Positions 50,122-58,731 of a stretch of 64,000 nt of DNA are shown piece after piece. The stretch lies in NCBI GenBank assembly GCA_041390905.1, contig JAWKPA010000012.1:1674001-1738000 (forward strand), in the 5' to 3' direction. Numbering within the stretch: the first letter of the stretch is position 1; each line of letters begins with the position of its first letter. A program made the position numbers and the translations under genes. The stretch is from JACKCD01 sp041390905 (GTDB taxonomy: Bacteria > Chloroflexota > Anaerolineae > Promineifilales > Promineifilaceae). Below the pieces are notes generated by a model that searched no databases, was not told the DNA's origin, and saw only the letters and a program-made list of their open reading frames with translations.

Positions 50122-51501
50122 TTAGTCTCGTTTGATATGTTTGCTAACCGCTTCAACCAGATTTTCGGCTTTAAACGGTTTGGTAATATAGTCGGTTGAC
50201 CCGGCCATACGGCCGCGCACGCGGTCAAAAAAGCCGTCCTTACCCGAAAGCATGACGATGGGGATGCCTTTGGTTTCTTTGTACCCTTTGATGATTTTGC
50301 ATACCTGATAGCCGTCCATGCGGGGCATGGTGATGTCGAGCAGGATGAGGTTGGGTAAACGGCCGTTTAACTCTGACGAATGACCATTGAGCTTGCCCAA
50401 GGCCTGCATTCCATCGGCCGCCACCACCACGCTGTAGCCGGCCTCCTCTAACGTCATCGAAACCAGCTTACGGATGGTGGGGCTGTCGTCCACCACCAAA
50501 ATGACCCCTTTTTGCGGCGCGGGCGCGTGCTGTTTGTTTTTGGCAACTTCGGCATCGGCCTGCCGTTGCAGCAGCACCGTCACCAGGGCGCGAATGGCGC
50601 GGTTATCGGGCTGGAGCTGGAGGGCAATGTTGAGCTGTTCGATGCCACGGTCAACGCGCCCCAAATTAAGCTGCGCCAGTGCCAGCTTGTAGTAAGTGCC
50701 AACCTCGTTAAGCGCGGCTGCCTCTTGCGTCAAACGCTGCGCCACGCTTTCCAAACAGTCGCGGTTGACGCTGCTGTTGTGGATTACGCTGTCAATGTCG
50801 GAAAGGGTGAGAATGGCGTGGCAGTTGGGGCAAGGGTCGCTGGGTTGGTCGGCGGGGGTCAGGCAGAGGGGGCACATCCAGGCGGGGGGGGCTTGTCGCT
50901 GTAGTTCAGCCTGGAGGTCGGCAACGGCCGTTTGTAAAAATTTGTTGTCGGGCTGAAGCCGCTGTGCTGTTTGCAGGTGGCGTAACCCCAGTGCCGTTTC
51001 GCGCATGTTCAAATGGGCCAACGCCAGCTTGTAATGGACACGTACATCGTCGGGGTCATGTTCCACCGCTTGCTGAAGCTGGGAAACGGCCGTTTGCAGC
51101 CGTCGGTTGTCCACGGCGTGGTTTTCCAGCAGCACCGTAAAATCGGTCAGCGTCAGCACGGCGCGGCAGCGGGGGCAGCGGTCGTGGGCTTCGGTGTCGG
51201 CAGCGTCACAAAGGGGGCAGTGCCAAACGGCCGTTTCCTGTTGTTGTGCCAGCCGCCCCTCGGCCTGCCGCAGTGCTGCCAAAATTTGCTCGTTGCCGGG
51301 GCTAAGTGCCAGCGCCCTGTGCAAATACTTGACCGTTTCGTCGGGAGTTGTGGCAACGACAGCCAGCCAGAGCCAGACGGATTTGTTATTAGGGTCATAG
51401 AGACTTGCCTCCAACAGCAAGCGGCGTGCCAATGGTTTATTGCCCGCTCGCGCTGCGGCAATGCCATCCTGCTGGAGGTTGAGAACATTGGCTGTTGTCA
51501 T
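50122..51501 (-). CDS. TPR/zinc-ribbon/receiver fusion protein (PilG-like position)
   Basis: This 459-aa protein has TPR-like helices (about 1-85; KSVWLWLAVVATTPDETVKYLHRALALSPGN), a zinc ribbon (CPLCDAADTEAHDRCPRC, about 93-112), more TPRs, a second ribbon (CPLCLTPADQPSDPCPNC), a third TPR block, then a C-terminal receiver (VILVVDDSPTIRKL, Asp in LLDITMP, Lys in ITKPF). The receiver would be phosphorylated by CheA-REC, and the TPR/ribbon part probably docks a motor or scaffold. AAGGAA lies 7 nt before the ATG. It is the first gene of the array. Confidence 0.85.
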   Translation of the reverse strand: MTTANVLNLQQDGIAAARAGNKPLARRLLLEASLYDPNNKSVWLWLAVVATTPDETVKYLHRALALSPGNEQILAALRQAEGRLAQQQETAVWHCPLCDAADTEAHDRCPRCRAVLTLTDFTVLLENHAVDNRRLQTAVSQLQQAVEHDPDDVRVHYKLALAHLNMRETALGLRHLQTAQRLQPDNKFLQTAVADLQAELQRQAPPAWMCPLCLTPADQPSDPCPNCHAILTLSDIDSVIHNSSVNRDCLESVAQRLTQEAAALNEVGTYYKLALAQLNLGRVDRGIEQLNIALQLQPDNRAIRALVTVLLQRQADAEVAKNKQHAPAPQKGVILVVDDSPTIRKLVSMTLEEAGYSVVVAADGMQALGKLNGHSSELNGRLPNLILLDITMPRMDGYQVCKIIKGYKETKGIPIVMLSGKDGFFDRVRGRMAGSTDYITKPFKAENLVEAVSKHIKRD

Positions 51502-51868
51502 GAACTATTTCCTTACGATTAAGGATGGTATACCCTTGGTGGGTGTTTCGCGGGTGATGCAGAGTAGAGGTTTCAGGTGTGAGCCAGGTAAGTCTGCCCC
51601 TTTGGGGTACAGACTCCCATAGCCCAGCTTCCAATACGGTTTATCCAATACGTATGTATTACCGCTACACTGTAGACATAATCTGCAACAACACATTCCC
51701 GATACAAAAGCAGATAATGTTTGTCCTGGTTGGTTGTATAACGTGGGGACGATGCCAGACAATCGTTGTGCGTGAAGGGTGTGATCCACTTTGTTATATC
51801 CACTATCCAAAATTTCGCTTAAGGCATGGCTTACGAAACCATAGTACCAGGGGTGAAACGGGCTGTTT
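51502..51868. other. 367-bp upstream region of the chemosensory array
   Basis: This lies between the stop of the third kinase gene and the start of the TPR-REC gene, both on the minus strand. It is AT-richer than the surroundings and free of ORFs, word repeats and AACGGCCGTT. It should contain the main promoter of the array, but no confident -35/-10 could be picked. Confidence 0.5.
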
Positions 51869-53506
51869 TTACGAGCTTTTCACAGATGGCATCACATCCT
51901 GTACCAAGCGTCCTAACTCCGCTTGCGCCCGGCTGGTTACGTCGGCCGGCAGCGGCAGCCCCAGCGCATGTTGCAGGGCTGTCACCGTCGCAAAGCGGTT
52001 GGTTGGGTCTCCATCTAAACATTGTTGAATTGCCAGCGCCAGCCTCGGCTCCAACTCCATAAAGGCGTCGGGACGTAGCGTGGGGGCATAAAATAAACGG
52101 CCGTTTTGCTGCTGTGGCACAAAGGGAGAACGCCCCGTGCCAAGCTGGTAAAGCAGCACGCCCAGCGAAAAAATATCAACCTGCTGGTTTTGAATCAGCG
52201 GATCAAGCTGTGGCGGCTTCCCATTGGCATAAAAAAGCGACTGCTTGCGCTGCACATATTCCGGCGCATTCCACTGCACATCGCTGTTTTCTCCCCGCTT
52301 TACCTGATTAAATTCGCTTTGCTCCGGCATGGTGGCCGCCGCAAAATCGGTCAGCCAAACCTGACCCTGTTTATCCACCAAAATGTTGGAAGGCTTTATC
52401 TCGCGGTGGATAATGCCAACCTGCTGATGTAAATGGCGCAATGCTTCAATAAGCTGCGCCACAATTTCCAAAGCAATCGTGGTGCCTAACTTGGGGCGTT
52501 CTGTTAGCACCTTGCTCAAATCCGCGCCGTCAATGTAAGTTTCCACAAAATAGGGGCGGGGGCGACTGTTCTTGTCATTGCCAAAATAGCCAGATGCCTG
52601 CATGGGGACAATGTGGGGAGCATGGGGGGCAATGCACTCACGGATTTCAATTTCGCGTAGGCACCTGGCTTCAGTCACATCATCCACCGGCTGTTTGATG
52701 GCAATCAGCTGGGGGGTGCCGCGCTGCTGTGCCTGCTGAATATGGTATTTGACACCGGTTGCTAAATGAGTGATCAGCCGATAGCCGGCAAACTGTTTGC
52801 GCAGGTGGCGGGGAAGCAGCAAAGCCAGGAGGGGGAGCAAAATAAGCAGGATAATCGGCAGCACCACCGTCAGAATGATCCCGCCTAACCCGGCTGACGC
52901 GCCCAGCAGTTGCAGGGTCAGCCGCCGCTGTGACTGTAGGTCAACGTTGGTATCAAAGCGGGCGACAAAGGCATCGAAGTCGCTGGTACCGGCAAGCTGC
53001 ATCCAAACGGCCAGTTGGGCTGCCAGCGTTGTTTCGGCTTCGCTGTTGTGAATCTGCTGTAGCAAAGCCAGCAGTTCTTCGTTGTGTGAAAGCGTTTCCG
53101 GGGCAAAGGTGATGTCGGGGATGGGGAAGGCGAGGTCAACGTCGAGGCTGTAGGCGTAGGCGGTGCGGGAGATGGTTTCCCCAGGCGGCAGGGTGATGGT
53201 TTCGGTTTGTGAGAGGATGATGTCGGCGTAGTTGGGGTTGCTGCTGTGTAGCTGCTGCCCTTGTTCCAGCGTCAGGATTAACGGCCGTTCTGTCTCATTT
53301 GTCACGCGAAATAGCAGCATCGGCTGGATATAGGCAATGTTGCGCCCCTCGATCTCCACCTGCACCTGGTCACTGACCACCGCCTCGGCAAGCGTCAGCG
53401 TCTCTTGCTGGGCAGCCGCACTTTGGCTAAACAGCAGCCAAAGCAGCAGCACACCCATGGTGGTGAGCCAAAAGTAGATTTTGCGGGCTGGTATGTCGTA
53501 GGCCAT
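51869..53506 (-). CDS. Membrane-anchored Ser/Thr kinase-like protein with altered catalytic loop
   Basis: This 545-aa protein is a paralogue of the kinases at 31.5-34.7 kb, with the same layout: N-terminal signal or TM (11-31), ectodomain (about 35-200) with NIAYIQPMLLFRVTN and YAYSLDVDLAFPIPDITF, TM (about 208-232), kinase fold (about 245-535). Lys271 is present. The catalytic loop is HREIKPSNILVD, with Glu369 in place of Asp, and DFG is DFA (387-389). Activity is doubtful but not excluded. It follows the BcsB-like gene after a strong hairpin, with only 7 nt between stem and ATG and no visible ribosome site. Confidence 0.87.
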   Translation of the reverse strand: MAYDIPARKIYFWLTTMGVLLLWLLFSQSAAAQQETLTLAEAVVSDQVQVEIEGRNIAYIQPMLLFRVTNETERPLILTLEQGQQLHSSNPNYADIILSQTETITLPPGETISRTAYAYSLDVDLAFPIPDITFAPETLSHNEELLALLQQIHNSEAETTLAAQLAVWMQLAGTSDFDAFVARFDTNVDLQSQRRLTLQLLGASAGLGGIILTVVLPIILLILLPLLALLLPRHLRKQFAGYRLITHLATGVKYHIQQAQQRGTPQLIAIKQPVDDVTEARCLREIEIRECIAPHAPHIVPMQASGYFGNDKNSRPRPYFVETYIDGADLSKVLTERPKLGTTIALEIVAQLIEALRHLHQQVGIIHREIKPSNILVDKQGQVWLTDFAAATMPEQSEFNQVKRGENSDVQWNAPEYVQRKQSLFYANGKPPQLDPLIQNQQVDIFSLGVLLYQLGTGRSPFVPQQQNGRLFYAPTLRPDAFMELEPRLALAIQQCLDGDPTNRFATVTALQHALGLPLPADVTSRAQAELGRLVQDVMPSVKSS

Positions 53507-53513
53507 GGATCAA

Positions 53514-53545
53514 AGAAGGGTTCGCCCTGTCAGGCGAACCCTTCT
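53514..53545 (-). terminator. Intrinsic-terminator-like hairpin after the BcsB-like gene
   Basis: AGAAGGGTTCGCC (53514-53526) and GGCGAACCCTTCT (53533-53545) form a perfect 13-bp stem with a 6-nt loop, starting 5 nt after the BcsB-like stop. On the minus strand a short TTTG follows. It separates the exopolysaccharide genes from the kinase. Confidence 0.7.
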
Positions 53546-53550
53546 CGCAG

Positions 53551-55941
53551 TTACTGTCGGAAGCGGATGAGAATGAGAATGAGCAGGACGATGACCGAGA
53601 TTGCCAAAATGGTGATCCACACCCAGCGGCTAAAGAGGTCGCTTTGGGCGGGAACCTGGGCGGGGTCGGTGGCAAGAATGGGGCCGCTTTCGGCAAGCTG
53701 GTCGTTGATGGAAAATTGCGGCTGCTCTGGTTCATTGGCGGGCGTTGCCTGGCTGGTGGTGCCGGTTTCTTCGCTGGCAACGGCCGTTTCTACAGTTTCA
53801 GTGGGGGCGACGGTGGGGGAAACGGTTGTGGTAATCGCCGCCGTTTCCGTAATCGCCGCTTGCGCGGTGATGCCCGGTGTCGTGTCCTCGGTGTTTGCCA
53901 CTTCGCTGCTGCCCGGCACCTGGGCAAAAGCGTCTACATCAGGCGGTGCCACAAACAGTCGCTCCGCCTCGATGACGGCAAAGTTGCTGGCAAGCTGGGT
54001 GCGCTGGCTGGAGGTAAACAGGGCGTTGAGTGCCTGCTCCACCCCGGCCGGGGAGTCGCCCAGCACGGTCATGATGGCGTGTTCGCTGTTCCACGGGGTG
54101 GGCAGCAGTTGCAAATACCCCAGCGTCACATCTGGCGGGACAAGAAAATCAACGGGCAGCTTTTCATCTACCACGCGGTCGCTGTCGCTGGCAAAGGGGG
54201 CGGGCAGTGCTTCACTAAGTTCGCCCAGCAGCGGCAGGGCGCGTGCCTGCCCCACCAGCAGCAGATCGTAGTTGCTGCGGAGGTCGGCGGGGATGTTGTC
54301 GGCGTAGGCGGCGCGGAGGGTGGTCAGTGTGCCGCTGGCGCGGTTGCCCAGGTCAAAGGCCAGCCGGGTGGCGATGTTCCAGGCGCGGGTGTCGTTGGGC
54401 GGCACGATGATGGCCGTGGTACCCAGCGTGGTGTCCAGGGTGAAGGGGTCGGGGTATTGGCTGAGGGTAAAGGTGTTGGCATCTGGTTTTTGCGCCGGAG
54501 CCAGCGGCAGGTGCAGCCATGATTCGGGGCGGACGGCAAGCCAGGCGGCGGCTCCCAGGTCGTTGCAGCTTCGCAGTGGCACCAATTCTGCCCGTAGTTG
54601 CAGGTGGTTGCGGCCAGGACGAACGGCCGTTAATGGAATGCGCACCGTATATGACCCCAAATTGGTCGTTTCATCGCTAAAGCGGACGCTGCCCACCGGC
54701 TCATCGTTCAAAATGACCGAAATGCCAGAGCGGGCGTAATCCAGCAGTGCCGAATGGCTAAAAATAAGATTGATCGTCGCTTCCTCGCTGTCGGCAATCG
54801 TTTGGCCGTCGGGCAGGATAAATTCCAGATCGGTTTGGTCGGTGCCGCGCCCTTGCAGCAGACGGGAATCGTACCCCAGTTCGGTAAAGGTGCGGTCGGT
54901 GTCGGGGCTGCCAACGGTGGGGTTTTCCGTGTCCACCGCCTCAACAATGGCCGTGCTGCGCTGGCCGCCGGTGCGAATGGTGCCAGAGCTAAAGGCCTGG
55001 GCGGCCTTAATGGTGGCGGCGTCGTTGCTGCCGGTAATCATCAGCACCACCTTGGCCGGGTTCCAAGGGGAAACGACCATTTGCAGTAGCCCGTTGCCGT
55101 CGGCTTCGCCAACGGCCGGCGGGGGGCTGATCAGCAGTTCGGTGAGTGTGTTAAACCCTTGCGCTTTGCCGACGAGAATGAGGTGTTTGCTGCTCTGATC
55201 CTGGGGCGTTAGCTCGTTCAGCGGGACGGTGGTGAGCTGGAGGGTGCTGCCGGTGGTTTTGCCCAGCCCGGCAGCCACGGTGAAGGCGGCCTGGAGTTCG
55301 CCAGCGGTAGGATTTTGCGGCAGCACAATGACGGCTTCGTCGGGCAGGAAGGAGCGCTGGTAGAGGGGGCGGGGCAGTTGGGTGAGGTCGGTGTTGGGGG
55401 CAATGGTGGTGTGGGGCAGCAAAAAGCGGGAGGTGGGCAGTAGCACGACGTTGACGTTGCGCTCAAAATCGCAAACGTGGTCGCCGCGCAGGGTGATTTG
55501 CAGGGGAAAACGGCCGTCTATCCGGGTAAGATCCAGGGCGATTTCGGGGACGGTGAAGGTGAAGGTGGCGGGGCCGTTTTGCGTCAGCGGAATGTCGCCG
55601 ATTACGATGTCGTTGAATTCGACTTCAATGGAGCCGCCATAGACGCCCAGCCCGGTGCTGAGGGCTTCGCTGCTGATAAAGACCAGGGTGTCTAGCTCAA
55701 CCTGGGTGCCGGGCAGAAGCTGCCAGTCGGCGGGCAGGCTGAGGAACAGACGGGCGCTGTCGGAGGGGCCGCGCAGGGTTTGGCCGGTGAAGCTGAGCTG
55801 GTCGAAGGTGACGATGTTGTTGGGGTCAATAACGGCCGTTGCGCCGGCCGGTTCTTGTGCCTGTGCTGCGGGCATGACCAACCCAAAGCTGAAGAGGGTG
55901 AGCAATATACCGATAAGAATTCCGCTAACTCTGTTTATCAT
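53551..55941 (-). CDS. BcsB-like exopolysaccharide synthase subunit
   Basis: This 796-aa protein has a signal peptide (1-29, ending PAAQAQ), then the duplicated BcsB pattern: a jelly-roll carbohydrate-binding domain (LRGPSDSARLFLSLPADWQLLPGTQVELD), a flavodoxin-like domain (VIVLPQNPTAGELQAAFTVAAGLGK), a second CBD (FSHSALLDYARSGISVILNDEPVGSVRFSDE) and a second flavodoxin-like domain. A Thr/Pro-rich spacer and one C-terminal TM (about 770-793) with basic tail IRFRQ follow. In cellulose synthase BcsB guides the chain outside and its C-terminal helix holds the catalytic subunit. Here the partner is probably the GT2 at 58.7 kb. CAGGAG precedes the ATG by 6 nt. Confidence 0.85.
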   Translation of the reverse strand: MINRVSGILIGILLTLFSFGLVMPAAQAQEPAGATAVIDPNNIVTFDQLSFTGQTLRGPSDSARLFLSLPADWQLLPGTQVELDTLVFISSEALSTGLGVYGGSIEVEFNDIVIGDIPLTQNGPATFTFTVPEIALDLTRIDGRFPLQITLRGDHVCDFERNVNVVLLPTSRFLLPHTTIAPNTDLTQLPRPLYQRSFLPDEAVIVLPQNPTAGELQAAFTVAAGLGKTTGSTLQLTTVPLNELTPQDQSSKHLILVGKAQGFNTLTELLISPPPAVGEADGNGLLQMVVSPWNPAKVVLMITGSNDAATIKAAQAFSSGTIRTGGQRSTAIVEAVDTENPTVGSPDTDRTFTELGYDSRLLQGRGTDQTDLEFILPDGQTIADSEEATINLIFSHSALLDYARSGISVILNDEPVGSVRFSDETTNLGSYTVRIPLTAVRPGRNHLQLRAELVPLRSCNDLGAAAWLAVRPESWLHLPLAPAQKPDANTFTLSQYPDPFTLDTTLGTTAIIVPPNDTRAWNIATRLAFDLGNRASGTLTTLRAAYADNIPADLRSNYDLLLVGQARALPLLGELSEALPAPFASDSDRVVDEKLPVDFLVPPDVTLGYLQLLPTPWNSEHAIMTVLGDSPAGVEQALNALFTSSQRTQLASNFAVIEAERLFVAPPDVDAFAQVPGSSEVANTEDTTPGITAQAAITETAAITTTVSPTVAPTETVETAVASEETGTTSQATPANEPEQPQFSINDQLAESGPILATDPAQVPAQSDLFSRWVWITILAISVIVLLILILIRFRQ

Positions 55942-55967
55942 CCAATACTCCTGAAAGTGGCAAGTTT

Positions 55968-58421
55968 TTAGTCACATAGTTCGAGGGCCACATCGTCAAT
56001 GAACATATAGGTTGGGGCATTGTCGCCGTCGTTGACCACGCCAAAATAGAGAAAAATCGTTTGTCCCAGAAATTGATTTAGGTCGTAGGTTTTGTGTTCC
56101 CACGTTTGTTGGTTAGAAATATCCCACAGCAGCGTTTGCTGGATGGTGGCAAAGGTTTCGTCATAAATGGCCGCGCTTTGGGTGTCGCCGCCGTCGAGGT
56201 CGCCGGAGACGGGGTATTGCCAATAGCTGAGGGTGGCACTGCGGGCAGCGGCGGGCAGTTGGATTTGCTGGCTCAGGCTGGAGAAGCTGGCCGAGGCAAT
56301 GGTGTCGTTGCCCAACTGGAGGGCGCGGCTGCCCTGGTGGGTTTGGCTGGTGGTGAAGGTGGCCGGAACGGCCGTTTGCACAATATTCCACCCCCCTTCC
56401 TGCTCAAAATCCCCGTTGACAACCAGGTTGCGGCAGCCGCTGGCAATGGGGTCGGGCTGGGCGCAGCCCGCCAGCAGCCCGGCTTCGCAGAGAAAGCTCT
56501 CGACGGCAGCGGCTACGGGTTCTTCGTCGCCGCCAGGCTGGGTGCGAGCCAGCAGTTGATTGAACCGGGCGGGGGTGAGAACGGCCGTTAATTGTGCCAA
56601 CTGCCTGGCAATTTGTGGGTAGGCGGCGGCGATTTCCTGGCGAATGACCGGGGTGAGGGTGTAGTTGGGGAAAAATTCCAGCGGATCGGCCAAAATGTGG
56701 AGGGTGGGGGTGGTGGCAAAACGGCTGTTTTGCCCCGCCGCCACGCCAATGGTGCAGGTGCCAGCCGCGACCTGGCTGTAAATGTCGTCGCTATCGCTGG
56801 CGAGAATAATATGGTCGTTGGGCAGCGAGAAGCCATATTGCTCAAAAAGATAGACAAGCCCGTCGGGGTCGTTGAAGAAGCTGGGCAGGGTGCAGAGCGT
56901 GGGCGGTTCATCGCTGCGGTTAACTTGCTCCGCCAGCTCGTTCAGGGTGTTGGGGAGGGGCGGCGCGGCGTTGACAAACACCACATCCCGCTGGCTGATC
57001 TGGCTGGGTTCCAGCCAGTAGAGTGCCGTTTGGCTGCTGTGGTCTACCAAGGCTTCATGGGCCAAAGCACCGAGAATGGGCATTTGCTGCGGGGCAACGC
57101 CGTAGAAATGGCGCAGAGCCTCGTCGCTGGAGAGCCAGGCCAGGTCTATGCCGCCGTTTTGCAGCGTGGCGTAGAGGGTGGCGGGGTCGCTGCTGCTGGT
57201 GGCGGGTGCCAAATCGTAGCCGTTTTCACGCAGCAGCCGTTTGCTGAGGGCGGCCAAAAGCTGGCTGGCGGGGTTGGGCAGGCTGCTGATGACGATTTGG
57301 GGGACATCGCCCAGCAGCCCGGCCTGGATGAGGAAGGCGGCGGCGGCGGCGGCGGGCGTTTCTTCGTCGCCGCTGTTGGGTTGGCCGTCACTGCCCAGCT
57401 CGACGCGGGCAATAAGGTGGCGCATGGTTTGGCTGTCGAGACGGACACCCCAGCGGTTTAACGGCCGTTCCAGCTCTGGCTGGGCGGCTAAAAGCTGGCT
57501 GTGGATGACGGCGGCGGCGGCGTTGCCGGGGAAGAAGGCGCGGTTGTCAACCAGTGGCTGCAAGCCCCATGCTTCTAAACGGCCGTCGCTGTTTTGCGCC
57601 ACGGCCACGTCACAATCCCCTTGGTGCAGCCCCGCCAGCACTTCCTCGGCCGCCAGCAGATGGATGCTGCTTTCGGGTAGGGTGAAGTCGTAGGCGGCTT
57701 CGAGGCCGCGCAGCCCGGTTTGTTCGCGGGCGTAAAAATCGCTGTCGCTACAGAGGCGCAGTAGGGTGCTGTTTTCGCGTACATAACGTGCCAAATCGTC
57801 GAGGGTGGTGATGCCAGCGGTGCTGGTTTCGGCGGTGACGGCAAGCACGGTTTGGCTGCGGTAGGTGGCGGGGGTGAGCCAGGTGAGACCCAGCGGCTGG
57901 TCGAGGGTGCGCACAAGGGCAATGGCTTTGTCGGCTTCGCTGGGCAGGGCGTTGGGGGGTAGCTGGTGGGCCTGGGTGAGGGTGGTGCCGGTGAAGGCGA
58001 TGGCGAGGGTGATTTCTCCTTGTTCGAGGGCGGTGCGAACGGCCGTTTGTCCACCCAGCCCCGTTTTGTCTACTACGCTATACCCTTCGGCTTGCAGTAG
58101 TTGAATGAGCATCTGCCCCAAAATGAGCTGCTCGGTGTCGGTTTGGGAACCAACGATGATGGGCTGGGATGGCGTGGCCGTGGTAGCGGTGCTGGCCGGG
58201 GTGGGTGAGGGGATTGGTGTGGGGTTGGTTTCGTCGGCAAGGGGAGCATTAACGGCCGTTTGCTGTGTGGTAACGGGAGGAGGGGTAACAATCATAAACG
58301 GCGCAGAGGGGGCTGCGGCCATTTCGGTTGCTGCCCTTGCCTGGCAGCTTGTTATCAGGAGTGTTGCTATCATTAGTAGCCCAAAAAACCAATTTCGTTT
58401 TTGTGGCACAGGAAAGATCAT
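55968..58421 (-). CDS. Lipoprotein with two OpuAC-type binding domains and a C-terminal jelly-roll
   Basis: This 817-aa protein has lipobox LLITSCQA at the N-terminus, a Pro/Thr-rich linker, then a first substrate-binding domain that starts IIVGSQTDTEQLILGQMLIQLLQAEGYSV. This is the glycine-betaine/choline binding (OpuAC/ProX) signature, with EGEITLAI-like and TGTTLT segments. A second related domain (about 385-650) and a C-terminal CBM-like beta-sandwich (about 670-817, NLVVNGDFEQEGGWNI) follow. No ABC permease is adjacent, so import is doubtful; sensing or matrix anchoring is possible. ATG 58421 has GGTGG 4 nt upstream. Confidence 0.8.
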   Translation of the reverse strand: MIFPVPQKRNWFFGLLMIATLLITSCQARAATEMAAAPSAPFMIVTPPPVTTQQTAVNAPLADETNPTPIPSPTPASTATTATPSQPIIVGSQTDTEQLILGQMLIQLLQAEGYSVVDKTGLGGQTAVRTALEQGEITLAIAFTGTTLTQAHQLPPNALPSEADKAIALVRTLDQPLGLTWLTPATYRSQTVLAVTAETSTAGITTLDDLARYVRENSTLLRLCSDSDFYAREQTGLRGLEAAYDFTLPESSIHLLAAEEVLAGLHQGDCDVAVAQNSDGRLEAWGLQPLVDNRAFFPGNAAAAVIHSQLLAAQPELERPLNRWGVRLDSQTMRHLIARVELGSDGQPNSGDEETPAAAAAAFLIQAGLLGDVPQIVISSLPNPASQLLAALSKRLLRENGYDLAPATSSSDPATLYATLQNGGIDLAWLSSDEALRHFYGVAPQQMPILGALAHEALVDHSSQTALYWLEPSQISQRDVVFVNAAPPLPNTLNELAEQVNRSDEPPTLCTLPSFFNDPDGLVYLFEQYGFSLPNDHIILASDSDDIYSQVAAGTCTIGVAAGQNSRFATTPTLHILADPLEFFPNYTLTPVIRQEIAAAYPQIARQLAQLTAVLTPARFNQLLARTQPGGDEEPVAAAVESFLCEAGLLAGCAQPDPIASGCRNLVVNGDFEQEGGWNIVQTAVPATFTTSQTHQGSRALQLGNDTIASASFSSLSQQIQLPAAARSATLSYWQYPVSGDLDGGDTQSAAIYDETFATIQQTLLWDISNQQTWEHKTYDLNQFLGQTIFLYFGVVNDGDNAPTYMFIDDVALELCD

Positions 58422-58731
58422 AATTCCACCACGGGCGACATCATGCCATACTTTACGGTCGGCAGGAATCAAGCTGACGTGAATTTATCTATAAGTTTTG
58501 GAGGCTTGCCGGAAGGCTATCGGGGCTGCTGTTTGCCCATTGTTGGAGAAAAGACGTTATGGTGTGTTGCGGGCAGCATGATGCCACCAGGTTACAGAAC
58601 AAGCTCCGTCAAAAGGCTAAGATTTTTGCCTTACGAAACAGGTTACACCGAGAGGGGGCAGGGTGAAGATGGAGTTAAAAGGGGAAGGAAAGGGGGCTGG
58701 CGGGGTATTTGCCAGCCCCCTTTTGCGTACT
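58422..58731. other. 310-bp region between lipoprotein and glycosyltransferase genes
   Basis: It contains the terminator-like hairpin of the glycosyltransferase gene (58689-58723) and about 190 bp of leader for the lipoprotein gene. The leader includes short complementary stretches but matches no riboswitch consensus I can recognise. No ORF is credible. Confidence 0.5.
58689..58723 (-). terminator. Terminator-like hairpin after the glycosyltransferase-epimerase gene
   Basis: AAAGGGGGCTGGC (58689-58701) and GCCAGCCCCCTTT (58711-58723) form a perfect 13-bp stem with a 9-nt loop, 8 nt after the stop on the minus strand. T-rich sequence (TTTCCTTCCCC) follows. Confidence 0.75.
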
